A DNA stretch of 64,000 nt from Pycnopodia helianthoides (Eukaryota; Echinodermata; Asteroidea; Forcipulatida; Asteriidae): NCBI GenBank assembly GCA_032158295.1, contig CM063243.1:12678931-12742930 (forward strand), given 5' to 3'. The notes under the pieces were generated by a model. That model was given only the letters and a program-made list of their open reading frames with translations, did no database searches and was not told the DNA's origin. The translations under genes were made by a program, and so were the position numbers. This document shows, piece after piece, positions 36,871-49,903 of the stretch (positions are counted from its first letter, which is position 1; each line of letters starts with the position of its first letter).

Positions 36871-37148
36871 GTGTTTGTTTGCTGTATGTTTGTTTGCTGT
36901 ATGTTTGTTTGCTGTATGTTTGTTTGCTGTATGGTTGTTTGTTTTGCTGTATGTTTGTTTGCTGTATGTTTGTTTGCTGTATGTTTGTTTGCTGTATGTT
37001 TGTTTGCTGTATGTTTGTTTGCTGTATGTTTGTTTGCTGTATGTTTGTTTGCTGTATGTTTGTTTGCTGTATGTTTGTTTGCTGTATGTTTGTTTGCTGT
37101 ATGTTTGTTTGCTGTATGTTTGTTTGCTGTATGTTTGTTTGCTGTATG
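36871..37148 (+). repeat. 15-bp satellite array
   Basis: About eighteen nearly perfect copies of TTTGTTTGCTGTATG, with one variant unit near 36931-36950. Because the unit is a multiple of three and lacks stops in several frames, it gives long open frames on both strands that encode five-residue repeats. These are not treated as genes. Confidence 0.95.
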
Positions 37149-37243
37149 ATGTTTATTTGTGTGTCTTTTCTCCATTTTTGCCTCTGTATTTTATTTGACA
37201 TTCCTATGTATTTTCTTAATGCATTTTAATATTTCCAACTTTT

Positions 37244-37300
37244 AAGATTGGAGGTCGCAGGTTCAAGTCCCGCTCTAGTCAAGTTTTTTGTTCAACCCCA
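37244..37300 (+). repeat. 5'-truncated tRNA-like SINE
   Basis: GGAGGTCGCAGGTTCAAGTC holds a B-box-like GGTTCAAGTCC, followed by CGCTCTAGTCAAG and TTGTTCAACCCC. The same sequence forms both arms of the palindromic element at 58571-58725. No A box is present. Confidence 0.55.
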
Positions 37301-38515
37301 AATTATTTAAAACTTTTGTATACATACATGTATGTCCTTTTCTGGTAATTGTGTCATTTTAATATTTTATAGCTGTAATTGTATGATCGCTTGTAATGAA
37401 CTCTAAATAATTAACTTGACTTTTGTTTGAAGCAAGACTAGGAGAGTAAGTAACATACAGCAATTTATACTAGTGTTATCAAGGAAGGGCTTCACTAAAA
37501 TCAAGATTTTTGCTCTATCGTGGTTTTGGATACATCTGCATTGTGATAAACGGAATACCTTTAGTGGCTCAATGGATATCATTGTTAGTCATGTCCCGTC
37601 CTTTTGTTATGACAGTGATTTGTACACCGTGGTCCATGCGTGTGTACTTAACCATCTTGAACTTGTTACATGACCATGGCTGTAGCTACACACTCAGTGC
37701 TCCACAAACACACATTCTCTGCGACCGGGTTGCATAGAATACAAATTCCTCTGTTTGCCCCCCCCCCCCCTCATGTGATGGGGTGTCGTCAAGATTGACA
37801 TCAGTGGTATTGATGCTTTTTGATATATCGAGCAGATGTGCACATCAGGCTGTCATTGAAGAAATTCATTTGAACAAGTACAAGCAACAGTGTAAGGACC
37901 TGAGATAATTAGATAATTAAGATGAACGTGTAACTCTCTTGGTTGAAAACATGGAGTCAAAAAAAAAAGTAATGAAATTAGAGCACCTGAAAACAAACAA
38001 ACAAAATATGGGAAATGGAACCAAAAAAAATCTCCAAGGAAGTGCGATGAATAAGTAATAAACATTAAAAGAAAGTCTTAAAATCCTCAAGGCTTTTACA
38101 TTGTAGGTAATGAAGGGCCCTTTGTTCACCTCATCCAGAGGTACAAAGGAAAAGAGACTCAACTTTTTACAAAGACACAAAAATAAAGTTCTGCATTCTT
38201 TTTGAAAGTGTATCCATGTCTTACATGAAACTTTCAAATTTGTTTGGTTGAAAACAAAACACAGTCACCACGTCTTAATATCAGTGGACCGCTACAAAAT
38301 TTGATGATCGGCAGTTTTTGCCCTCACCATTCAGAAGCACAGTGTTTTTTTTCTGCGCTGTAAAAGTACAATGCTTTGGGTTGATTGTTGTGATTAATTT
38401 TGAGGTTTTTTTTTATTGTCTGGTTTTTGTGAGTATTCGAGTTGAAACTTTCGTAGATTGATCTGTACGCCTTGGTGTGTAGGACTGTGTACATCAAGTG
38501 ACTTTCCCAAAGTAC

Positions 38516-38749
38516 TAGACTTGTGGACAAGTTGTTAAATGTTTGTCGCGTAGATAGCGTTCTGACTCTCTCCGCAAATCTGTACAAGTATCGGGTTGTA
38601 CAAGTCGTTAAATCGAACTGTAGTTGCGAGAGCATTAGTCTCGCAGGGGCCAGCAGTCTCGCGAGAACACCGCCAGTGTCGCGAGATTCACAGAGAGAGT
38701 CGGAACGTGTTCACCGCAACAAACATTTAACGACTTGTCTACAAGTCTA
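38516..38749. mobile_element. Mutator-like miniature element with 9-bp target duplication
   Basis: A 234-base element with ends TAGACTTGTGGACAAGT and ACTTGTCTACAAGTCTA. The inverted arms are about 58 bases long and include TTAAATGTTTGT and GACTCTCTC. It is flanked by exact 9-base direct repeats, CCAAAGTAC, at 38507-38515 and 38750-38758. A 9-base duplication with long TIRs is the pattern known for Mutator-like elements. The centre contains the palindrome TCTCGCGAGA (38657-38666) and a second near-copy, GTCGCGAGAT. No coding capacity. Confidence 0.75.
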
Positions 38750-38758
38750 CCAAAGTAC

Positions 38759-41530
38759 ATGCTTAACCCTTGCTGTGGACTTTGGGAATGCAACTGGGCA
38801 CTGTATAGAAACGCACCTTGCACATAAACACCTTACTTAAAACATTGAACTTTCATAAATGTGTAGGGCCTGATGGAAGTGATATTTCATTAGGTTACCA
38901 TGATTTGCCTCGGTTTTTTCTTTCTTTTTTTTCTAGCCAGCCTAATCTGCTGTAATTTCACTGATCTTCACCTTGAAACTCCATTTACGTTATGGCCATT
39001 TAAACTTAGTTTTCCCCTGGTAAATGATAATGTTAGCTCGGAACTGTAAGGTCATTAATGCAATTTGTATGGATTTTATAAAATAGCTTTTGCATATTTT
39101 GGAGCTCCTGGTAAATGGAGTTTATTGATCAATTGTGGTCTCTAAAGTAACTCTTTTTCAAAAAGAAACAGTCATTTCTAAGTAAAACATTTATTTTCTG
39201 CATTTGAATTGTTTTTTTCAGATGTTATACACATTTTTCATGGAACAACCTTTTGAACATTACAGAAATGATATTGCAGTTAACCACTAACATGAGCCGA
39301 CACGTTGTTCTGTTGATAGCTTCGGCCAATAAACTTTTGTTCAGGGAGAACAATCACAAGGAAGGGAACAGAATGTCTGTAATGTTCACGCATGAAACAT
39401 GATTTACTTGAAGACAAAATAGTTCATTATGGCTTTACTGCCTTCGACATCCGTCAATGAGTCTCAGCAACAGGTGTATTTTTGGCAGGTTTAAGAATAA
39501 CTCTTTAATGAAATAAACTGTGACCAAATTATGTACGGAATGGAGGATTGTAGGAATAAACAGTTATCGCCAAAATCCTTCCACGTTCCCAAGCTCATTT
39601 GGCTGTGAAAACTAACTACCGAATTTTGTAGTATTGGCTCAAATTCAAGTTTTACGGTTAGAAAAAAGATTTTATCCAATTATAGTTTGAGTTCAAACAA
39701 ACAAAAAAGAAAGAAAGTAGAGTCCATCCAAATGCCAACTCGGTAATTTACAGGTAATTAAATTTCTAGGAGTGAAGGTTTCTGGTTGTGTCGCATCTGT
39801 TCCATCAGATGATACCCACTTTAATTGGACTTGAAGTATTTTGTCTTCCATCAGGGATGTATGGAGACTAACAAAGATGACACAGGGAACAATCTTATAA
39901 AAGACTGAAAGGGCCTGGTATCCCATGAATTGTGCTGCATATCCTTGACATTTTTGGCGATGACAACTGCGCTAAATAGAACAAGGTGAAGTAATTTACA
40001 AGTGTTGGGTGGGCCTGTACTTTGCTGATTGTCATACATGCTAGTTTACTTATTATTAACATCCCAATGATTTTTTTTACACTAATGATAAATAAATAAA
40101 TTGAGGATTGATCAATAAAAATTACATTTTGGTAAAGGTACAATGTAAGTTATAATTGGTAATAAAAAGTTTGAACAAAACTTGCTCATGAACCACTTTT
40201 CTGTAGACACACTCAGATGAAGCCAATTTTGGTTTAATGCATGGGCTAGCATACGTTTTAAGGGGTAGTTATGTCTTCCCTTGCAATAGTTCTCTACCTT
40301 TTTTGTCAACCTCGCCCCCTGAAAACAAATCTCCATTCAGGAGAGAAGTTGGTATTCAAAATCACTGAGTTGCTTTGAAGGGCTGTAGTTTATGGTCACC
40401 AGTTTCCTGACAAATGTAAACATCTTGTGTGTTGACACTGTCAAAGGTGGGTTTACATCTTGAAAACTAGAGGGTTCTCTCCAATGTTTGTGCCCAGACT
40501 GTGAAGGACAGACAACAAATGCCGATAATATTGATGGAGTGCAATACTTCCTCTTCTAACAAACATTACAGAGCTATCAAAAGGGGGCCTGGATGGAATC
40601 GGGTGTTTGATTACACTTAACAACCCTAGTACAGCATCCTGTAAAGTGATGGAGGCCCTACTGAAATCTGGTGGTGTCCGCCAGGGAGACCCCAGCAGAG
40701 CCCTTACTCAGCGCCTCTCAAGTATCTCTAGTTACGCGCTGGTGACAGAGGAGCGGCTAAGATGTGTTTGCATTGGACATAAGAGAGCGCCAAGAACCCA
40801 TTCATCAACACGGATTTCCCGAGCCGAAGCGCAGGACCCCTCAGTCATCAAAGAGAGCATTTGTCTTGATGTTGTTGGGTTTTCTGACCACGCTGGGAAG
40901 TGTTGCATATTTCATTGTCTGCGGTTTGTTTTTTCGTGTTTTCATTCTATTTTATTTTTTTGATGGGGAGTATAATTGGAAACGGTGTTTGTCGTAAGGA
41001 GGAAGGGCGATTTAGCGGGAGTACTACTCGTGTTGTTGGGTTCCGTTGTCAAACGTTTGCGGTTAAGACTCCTGTCGTCTGAACGCTCTCATGGAGGGAG
41101 ACGGGAAGGTTATGAGAGCTGAGAATTGTACCTGAAGAATTGAGAAGCCTGTATTAATAATGTAGATCAAGAGTGCTCCAGATAAAGGCACTACATCATG
41201 GATAGCATTACATTTTCAGAGAAAACGTATTAAGTCATTGGCGTGTTAAAAAAAATAACCACAGTATTTTTTCGCCTGAGAGATGGTGCCAGTCTATTGA
41301 TGGAATCCTTTAGGCAAAAGTACTTTTTTACTTTTCTAAATGAAAGGTAAAGATAATCCTCTTGGTGAAATATGGTTTCCACATTCACAGATTGAAACTA
41401 TATGTAATTGTACAGTAGGTCATAATTGAAACACATGCGTACAATGTATAGTGCTTGTTGCTGTTCTGCTCAGATACCCTTGGTAGATGTTTGTTGGTAG
41501 TAATCATAACAATAATAAAAAACAGTAATA
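38759..41530. other. Unique noncoding region
   Basis: No supported gene or repeat. The stretch 40600-41100 is less AT-rich and carries an open frame on the + strand (40607-40963) with no recognisable domain. It could be regulatory or a fossil exon. Confidence 0.4.
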
Positions 41531-41909
41531 TTAAAGGCACTGGACACTATTGGTAATTACTCAAAGTAATTGTAAAAACTTACTTGGTAACGAGCAATGG
41601 AGAGCTGTTGATAGTATAAAACATTGTGAGAAACGGCTCCCTCTGAAGTAACGTAGCTTTTGAGAAAGAAGTAATTTCTCAGTAAAATATTTGAATTGAT
41701 TTTGAGACCTCACGCGTGAGGTCTCAAATCAAGCATGAAAGCACACAACTTCGTGTGACAAGGGTGTTTTTTCTTCCATTATTGTCTCGCAACTTCAACG
41801 ACCAATTAAGTTCAAATTTTCACAGGTTTGTTATTTTGTGCATATGTTGAGATACACAAAGTGAGAAGACTGGTCTTTGACAATTACCAAAGGTGTCCAG
41901 TGTCATTAA
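41531..41909. mobile_element. TTAA-ended miniature element, copy B
   Basis: Begins TTAAAGGCACTGGACACTAT and ends TTACCAAAGGTGTCCAGTGT followed by CATTAA. The interior has GAGAAACGGCTCCCTCTGAA and TTTTCACAGGTTTGTTATTT. A perfect 22-base palindrome at 41704-41725 (GAGACCTCACG and its complement) lies near the midpoint. Noncoding. Confidence 0.8.
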
Positions 41910-42023
41910 TAGCACTTAAACAGCACTTGTAAAGTGCACAGTATCTGGCAAGTAAGGGGAGCGGATAAAGGGTGGGCATTATCCCACAAACCGGAACACC
42001 AGAAGGAGCATCCCCTAAAACCA

Positions 42024-42282
42024 GGGCCCAATTTTATTGCTGTGCTTACCGTACGCAAAGAATTGGCACTTACGGAAGCAGGAAATTCCGCGCTTACGTC
42101 AAGCGTGTTTCGCGGGTTAGCAGGGATTTTGTGCTTTTGCGCGCGTGTGTACTACATGTACACGTTACTAGGCATTCTTCGCTTACACGGCTAGCGCAGA
42201 AATTTGGCGCTTGTCCTGTAAGCGAAGAATGGTGATCGCAAGCGTAGAATTCGGCGGTAAGCAGAGCCATGAAAGTGGGCCC
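42024..42282. mobile_element. GGGCCC-family element, CpG-rich copy
   Basis: GGGCCCAATTTTATTGCTGT at the left and ATGAAAGTGGGCCC at the right are inverted ends. The interior is an extended imperfect palindrome with words such as GCGCTTACGTCAAGCG. The copy stands out by its CpG content. Open frames across it are incidental. Confidence 0.65.
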
Positions 42283-44991
42283 AGATTTGGATCCATTCTT
42301 AGAACTTCAACAGGTTAGTGGTTGAGCGAGTTTTAATTGCGGGATGATTGATTGCCGGGGTAGAGATCCCATACACAGTTCTCATCCCTCCTTCGTGGAA
42401 CAGTACGACGACGCCCTTTTGACTCTCGTAATGTGTCTCCAGATTGTCTAGCAATTAAACAAAGGATAACAACCAAAACTAAAAATTTCATGCTGCAGTT
42501 GTTTTTAATATAATAGTAGTAAAATTATATGGAGCAACTTTAAAGCTAATTTTTTTTTCAAAGGTTTTTTTTTAAAGTAGTACCAGCAAGGTTTGTGACA
42601 TTTATTAAAGAGGTGACTAAAATGTACTTCATACATCCCTGGGTGACCAATTTGATCAGTGAGGACATCAAACAAAATTATATTATGAGCACCCAAGGGC
42701 GCCAGCAAATTATGAATATAATGGGAAGGTCTATTTTTAGCTGTAAAAAATATAGTTATTTTAGTATTTTTCTTTATTGACCGCTAGTTATTTCATTATT
42801 ATCTTTACATACAGTTATTTCATGTGATAAGGTTACATCAGCATTCTTTTGTTGTCTTAATTTACCCTCTGGTTTCCTGTTTGATCTTTCAAGTGTTTCT
42901 GGACTCGTTACAGAGTCACGGTTACTTCGATCATGCTAAGACCTGCTCGGGTCAAAATATAATGCTCCATAATAAGGACAATTGTTTATTGAAAAAAAAA
43001 AAAACCAAAAGAAATAACTGTTTTCAAATAGTTAACAACCAAAATGATCGTGGTATAAATGCAAAAAAATTAGGATCGAAAAAGTAACAATAGTTTGGAA
43101 ATCATTTGATCGATTTCACATTGCTTGACACTTTTATTTTTATATACTCAACAGAAAGTAGTATTGTTAAGGCATCTCTCTACTATATACAACCCTATCG
43201 TAAATCATCCATACACACTCACTCCACTATGCCCTCCGATGCACCACTCATAATCATCATCTATGGGATGCGATCCTCTCTTCTTATCAACAATCTTTCT
43301 CCATCTTCTCCCTCCCCCCCCCCCTTTCGGACTGTGCCAAGGTGGTAAATGCTACCCCCCCCCCACAACAGTTGCACGCATCCTGCACCCTCATGCAAGC
43401 TATAACCATTATGCCCAGGTCATCATTATCCAACAACTGAGCAACCCCAGGCAGGGGCTATTTTTAAAGGTATGACCAAACCATGAGTCATATGATTGGA
43501 ATGTATATCATATCAATCATACAGACAGTTATCACACTCTGCTGTGCTGGAAGGTGTGTACACGCATAGAGGAGAGGAAAGGGAGAGCAGAAGGGGAGAT
43601 TGGGGGGGGGGAGGAGGGATCTGCTGGGCTTTTTCATCAGATATGCTCATTATTGACCCGCTGTTTTCTTGCTGGAGGGTGTGTGATGACATGTAAAGGA
43701 TATTATTTGGTTACAGGGGGAGGGCTTGGTTTGGTTACTTCCCATTACATCATCTTACTCTTATAGATCTCACCCAATCAGACCATCAGTAGATCCAGGG
43801 AGGATCGGAGGAGTTTGGTTTATCTTGTTAGATTTTTTTGTTCATCTTGTCTCCAGGCAAGTGTTAAGTAATAGGGCCTAAAGCAATATGTTATTATGTG
43901 GGGTTCAATTTCTCCTTAACCGATTCCTTTTAATGGAGACATTCCTCTTGGTTAATACCTAAGTTTCCTTGACCATAGAGGAGAGACACGTCTTCCTCCA
44001 TGCCTTGACTTTGTCCATTTGCTGTTAATTTTTCGACAGCGACAAATTGGTCTGGAATGACGGTTCGTTTACCGCTCTAGCTGTAAATCAGCAAGAAATT
44101 CCATCAGCTTAATGCACGCGGTCCAATTGTTTTCAATCATCTGTTGGGAAAAGACTATGGCTTGCCCTTGTATCAACCTTCAGTCCAGATGAGCTCCAGT
44201 TAACTCAAGGGTAGCAAGGCTCTCACTCAACCTTGTCCCCATTGTTGCATCACCACAACACACTGAGTCATCTTTCGCTACTACTGGCTACAGGGCTGCA
44301 GTGCTCCCTCCTTACATGATGCAGTCATGGCACATCGGCCTAACTACATCAGATACCATCATCATCATCATCATCATCATCATCATTGCTGGTGCTTCTC
44401 ATACGATTACAGTCTTGCGAACACAGCTCTGATGTTTCAGGATTGCGTGCTTGCGGTTTGAAGTGTGTGTACGGGCCCTGAGAGCATGTGGAAATGGTGT
44501 TAAGTTCATGAATGCCGACCAGGGTGACAACTCAAGGTTCCGTCTTGTGTGTTTTGTTTATGGGTTCGGCACACAAGAAGCTTGCCTTCATTACTGATGA
44601 CCGTTTTTTTTTTTCGGGGGGGGGGGTTGGTATTTATTTCTATATACACTTGAGAGGAGTATTGCAAATCTGTGTGAGAAGCTATCAAAATAAATTAGAT
44701 TGGAAATCAGACAGTGGTGACCCACTTTGCTCTGCCTACTTTGTCATTTGAACTAGGGGTCCAATTTCATCTTACACATTTACTTAGTGCACCAAGGTTT
44801 TGCTTTAGGAGTAAACAGATTACCTAAGGCGATTAACTGCACGGTGTTATTATTAATGTTTTTGACTGGTTATGTGCATGCTGGAAAGGCAGATCCATTA
44901 TCTTATCTACTGTTGTACATCAAGGGATTAATTGGTGTTATAACCTTGGCTCTTAAAATAACAAGAAAGTCTGTACTGAATCCATTTATCC

Positions 44992-45610
44992 GTCAATCAT
45001 TTAATTTCAGATCAATCACTGTTATAGGGTTGGATGTCAGTGGCTATTTGCTGTTTTGTGTCTGTAGTGCAAGTGAAGCTGTACTCACTGGCAACTCCAA
45101 TTCACGTGTCAATCATTTAACTTTGGACCAATCGCAGCAATCGCTGGCTGTCTGTGGCTGTTCACTGTTTTGATACACTCTGTTTATCTGTCAATCATTT
45201 TGGCTAGTCTGTGGCTGTTTGCTGTATTTAGACTGTGTGTACTATGTATTCAATGATACTGTACCTTGGGTTGGGGCGGTGCTCAACCTTGATATCTGTC
45301 AATCAATTAACTTATGACCAATCACAGGGAAGGCTGTGTGTCTGTGTGGCAACTAACATATTTTATCCAAGTGAATACTGTTCCTTTGGTTTTGTCGGTG
45401 GGGCAGTGCTCAACCTTGACACCTGTCAATTATTTAACTTATGACCAATCACACGGAAGGCTGTCTGCAGGCCTGATACTTCACAGACAGAGGCAATTGC
45501 CTCCATGCACCAGGTCATTACCAGAGTGCCCTTTGAGATGTCCCAGCAGAAATTAAAAAGTCCCTTACTGTCAACCATTTAGCTTTAGGCCAATCACAAG
45601 TCAACCATCT
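44992..45610 (+). repeat. Degenerate long-period repeat with CCAAT boxes
   Basis: The phrase GTCAATCATTTAACTTATG, in variants, starts at 44992, 45108, 45190, 45298, 45425, 45570 and 45600. In most copies it is followed by ACCAATCACAG-like sequence and GGCTGTCTGTGGCTGTTTGC. Spacing ranges from about 80 to 145 bases, apart from the last pair. The units are diverged, so the array is old or under loose constraint. The open frame at 44787-45173 partly overlaps it and is not a gene. Confidence 0.65.
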
Positions 45611-46413
45611 AATTTGTATCTGTTAAGCTACCAACAATGGCAATTACAGTTCACATTTTCATTTAATCTCAAGAGACCAGACTATTTGTTCCTTCCGGCC
45701 TCAGTTTAGCTACGCTGGCTCGAAGAAAAACACCTTGATGACTGCACCATGTTCTAATTCCGAAAAGTCTGAAATATGGAAAAAGTAAAAGACTGTTTTT
45801 TCTGTAAATATTCTCCATTGAATCACTGACTTTCATTGTCATTTGTGGAACACTGCGTCATGTTTCAAAAGACATAATGAAAACAGCTGTTCTGGTATCA
45901 GTGCTCTAAAGGGTTCAGGGTGTTCTTAATGCCAGAGTCAGAACCGTGTGTGTTATGTGAGAAAACAAAGCTGCTCCTTTGAGCTAACCATCCATCGTTT
46001 AATTGTCCCCAAAATGGTTTTGAATAATGATGGATTGACAGAGGATTATGTTTTCTTAATGCCGAGAGGGTGTTATTCTTCGACCAAAAGTCCATTCTCA
46101 ATGCCGTGGATGGATAAATATTTAATTGGTTGTGTGCGCTTCATTAGCTTCCCCCTACAAAGGACCATTCACACGACCATAATGCATATTTCTCGGGGGA
46201 GAAAAAATTTGCGTAGTGGCTGCATGTGCGCGGGAGATGAGAAGCGATTCATCATTTGCGCTTTGTTCACGGGAAGATGTTTGTTAAACAAATAATGGAG
46301 TCATTTTGGCGTTTGCTTGCTGTCTGTTATAGTGATATTATTACACCATTGGGCTATTGAGTCTACAAAGGACGAACTACACACATGTTGGTATAGATTT
46401 TATTTTTACCGTT

Positions 46414-46493
46414 GGTGGTGGGGGGGGGTATGCTTTGTACAAGGAGTATGTGTACTTACAACACAATGCCAACATTACCCCCCCCCCCACCAC
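46414..46493. repeat. G/C-run hairpin
   Basis: GTTGGTGGTGGGGGGGGGTA and the complement of TACCCCCCCCCCCACCAC are inverted arms of about 17 bases around a 40-base loop. It may be a small fold-back or a slippage product. Confidence 0.45.
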
Positions 46494-49389
46494 TTTCTTG
46501 TGGAAGTCAATGAAAACTAACAACATCTGAGTACGCTCTGTTTATTCATGTCGAATGCTTGACCTTGTTCTATTCTGATGCCCACGAGTAGAAAGTGCAA
46601 AAGCGACAAAAGTGGACCAATCAGCAAGTCACTGAGCACAACCGGTTGACAGGTATTAAAACATTTTATAGATCCTCTGCACTTTCTGCGGAGCATTTTG
46701 TTTCCTCTCTTCTGCGTTTTTTTTTTCCTTCTTTTTTTTCCTCCCTCCCTTTCCCCCTCCATCTTTGTTTCTTCTACCGCTGCAAAAATTCGGTGCTCGA
46801 TCAATAACGAACAGCGACTTCCGCACATGTGCGATGCACAGGCCGTATTAAATGACCAACTGAATGGAAGATATTGAAATTACATCGCCAGTGGAATGCT
46901 CACCGGGGAACCCTTGATTGTACACAGATACAAAAACTTGCCAACCTTTTTTTTCCCTCTCCGTAGAAGAATGGGAAAGCCAGCGAGACCAACTCCTGTT
47001 ATTTACCGTTTGATAACATGAAATTGAGTTATATTCCGCAGTTAGACAAAATCGAGCCATTCATGTGTCGGCCTGTATTGTTATCGTTTTTATGCTTGTT
47101 AAAATATCAAATCATGGTTTAGCCATTCTGTTTGTCTCATGTTCCTTCGGAGACGAACTCATCGCCAACAAAGCAAACGAGAAATGAGATACACATTACT
47201 GGCTCAGTTGCTGTGTTAATGTACTCTGACTGTGACTTTGTGGCCCGTTAATTTTCAGCTCTTCAAGTCAAATTTGTTTGGTGAGACTTTCTTGCTCTGT
47301 GGCTGAGGCTCTGCATTTAGGCAGTGCTCATGCAACTTAATTATTCATAACGAGAAAGACAAAAGCGCATGCATTATTCGTTCTCCCCATTGTTTGGGCC
47401 AATTTTTTTTTTTAGTGAACTTGTGTTTTGTTTTATACATGAAATCAAACGGAGGAAGTTCTCTGTCAAAATACCATGATTCTTTTTGTTCTAAGTCTTC
47501 GGCGGTAACAGGTAGACAAACTCGCACACACAAAACAAAGGAACTCAACATATCCTTTTCAAATATCAAATGAAGAAAGAGGCAGTTACTGTTAGAAAGA
47601 AAAAAATAAAACAGTTTCAAGAAAAGGATTCTGTTTCTGGTGCAGCATTAATTTATACTCGTTGCGTATGAATATTCAATAAGTAGAAATTTCCAAGTAT
47701 TTTATTGGACAGAAGTGGGACGCTTAATAGATTGATACATTAAGCCCCACCCACCATAACAACTGTCTAAACAACAGTGCCCATGAGACTGAGACAAGAG
47801 AGTAGGCCATATGAGATATGCACCTTGCTCTGCCCTGCAGCACAGACACGGACACGACAACGCAGCAATCTAAATGATGGAACTTGTTTACACTTTGTTA
47901 ATGAGATTTTAACAGGTCAGACTTTTTGTCATACTTTTAGGGTGTGTGTTTGCAGATGTGATTAGTCCATTGCATTAAGGGGCAGACTGAATGGTTCAAT
48001 CAGGGCCCCCCCCCCCCCCTATCGTGAAGCTGCTTACTGCAGAATTCTGCAGTTGCGTTGCCCGGTATTAAAGCGTGCGATTCTAATGGGGTGTAAAAGC
48101 AGAGTTCCGTGGTGAAGAGTGCCATGATAATAAATCTTATGCACTGACCTCATCCCAATGCCATCTTAGCAGTAAAACGATGATGCAACAATTGAAAACG
48201 CACGGTATGTTTAGTGAAAACTAGAGCTGGTAGGAATAAACGTCACCCTGCCCCAAACCAATCATGTTAGTATTATACCTCTAAATAAACAAAACCGTAA
48301 AACAATAATGAAGTATCTCAAGCATTTTTCTGCCACAGCCATGTCAAAATCTCACCTTCGAACCACACTGTTGGAATATATCACTTATGACTAGCCCAAT
48401 CTGATGGCTCTAATGAATGAGATATTGACATTGGGAGGTACAGTGAAGTATGAAGGTAAATATCCTCAGGTGTTAATAAAAAAAGTGCTTTGTCCCACTC
48501 CCATCACTCATTTGGAATGATTTTTTTGCAGAGCTTCCAAGCAAACTTGCTTAGAATAATCTTTGCTATTTAAGCAGAAATGTGCAGAGAGGCAGTCTCG
48601 AACCGTATTCATCACCAGGGGGTTCTTCGCTGGTTTGTTTAAGACGGGCTCCACGTTAACCAATCAACAGAATTCATTCGACTGCTATGGCGTGTGATTA
48701 AGGAATGATTGATACTATCATCCACATGACCAAAAATTATTTTACTAATTATATAATTTTTTGATTTGTAAACTTATTTTTTATTATTTGTTGTCCTGTT
48801 GATGTTAACATAAATTCATTGTTGAAATTTATTATACATTCATAATTGATACATTCATTTTGTAATCTGTTTTTTTTAATAATATTTTTATTCATATATA
48901 CATTTATTTATTTTTTGAAGAAGAAGGGGATCTAACATGATTGGATGATTGCAGTATTTAACCAGCAATTGTTGTTAGTCAGTGATCAAGCAACCAGACC
49001 TGTTTGTGAATGTGACTCATGTACATGTATATAGAAGACGAACCCCCCCTTGCTATTGGATAAGTTCAGCTTGAGCTGATGTTCTTATTGACAGACGAGT
49101 AGATCCAAGATAATGGCTGGTAGATGGATTACACTGAACGCTTGAAAAGATTCTGACTTGAGCCAGAGTAACTTGAAACGGGTTCCATCCTCCCAGAGAT
49201 TGATTATCAGATGAACTCTAATAATATGGAACTTTCAAAGAAAAGACTGACAACTGTTTTTATTTTGCCTTAATCAAAGTCGTGGCCACAGTATACTGTT
49301 TGGAAACACAAAGTGAAGTGAGGTATCAGGACTTTTGTGAGAAGTTCCCTGGAAAAGATATTCGAGCACTTGATCAAACGACCCACCTG

Positions 49390-49903
49390 GGTCTAATTTC
49401 ATGGCGAAAATAGTGCTTAACAAGTTTCTGCTGAGCGAAAATAAGCAGGAAGCCATTCACAAACAGGCCCCAATTTCATAGAGCTGCTTAAGCAGACATT
49501 TTTGCTTACAATTTTTGTGCTGAGCAAAAATCAGCAGGATGCCAGTCGGAAATGGTGCATGTGACATGGTATTTTGGCTGGTAACCTTATTCTTGTAGGC
49601 ATAATTTTGTTGCGCTTAGCTACTTCTTGTGCTTATGCAGCTCTATGAAACAGAGCCCTGGGTGTATGACTTGGTATTTTAGTTGGTAGCCTGTTACTGT
49701 TAAGCACAATAGCGGCTCTATGAGATTGGGCCCAATTTCATAAAGCTGTTCAGCAAAACAAATTATGTTTTGCATGTTTTTCTGCCAAGCAGATATTAGC
49801 AGGGAACCAGTCACCAACGATGCATTGCATGGTATTTTGGATGGTAACCTTTTTCAGCTAAGAAAGATTTTTCGGTGCTAAGCGATTTGTTGAAATTAGG
49901 GAC
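49390..49903. repeat. Cluster of GGGCCC-family copies
   Basis: One well-preserved copy (49466-49659, GGCCCCAATTTCATAGAGC to CTCTATGAAACAGAGCCC) is flanked by a partial copy at 49390-49465, a fragment at 49668-49732 and another copy at 49728-49903 (GGGCCCAATTTCATAAAGC). Repeated words are GGTAACCTTATTC and GCTGAGC. The arrangement suggests repeated insertion into, or next to, the same family. Confidence 0.6.

Larger units (their letters stand above)
34295..38506. other. Noncoding region around the 15-bp satellite
   Basis: No supported gene. It contains a degraded CAGGCC-type copy near 34425-34545, an A15 run near 35203, a TIR element at 36252-36519, a tandem microduplication (GTTTTGACAG..GATGTCCTCG) near 36702-36756, the 15-bp satellite at 36871 and a SINE tail at 37244. 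The open frame at 36409-36633 lies mostly inside the TIR element. Confidence 0.45.
42283..49389. other. Noncoding region
   Basis: No supported gene. It contains C/G homopolymers at 43315-43323, 43361-43368, 43602-43610 and 44616-44626, a (CAT)n run at 44358-44388, the degenerate CCAAT repeat at 44992-45610, a degraded CAGGCC-type copy near 45468, an inverted G/C-run hairpin at 46414-46493 and an (N)C11 run near 48007. Sequence 43780-44330 is unique and repeat-free. Confidence 0.4.

Noticed and set aside
36680..37229. Long open frames on both strands (up to 172 codons)
   Set aside because: All are products of the stop-free 15-bp satellite.
40607..40963. 118-codon frame on the + strand
   Set aside because: No domain, no splice sites in phase and low-complexity ends. 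Kept only as a note that the region is compositionally distinct.
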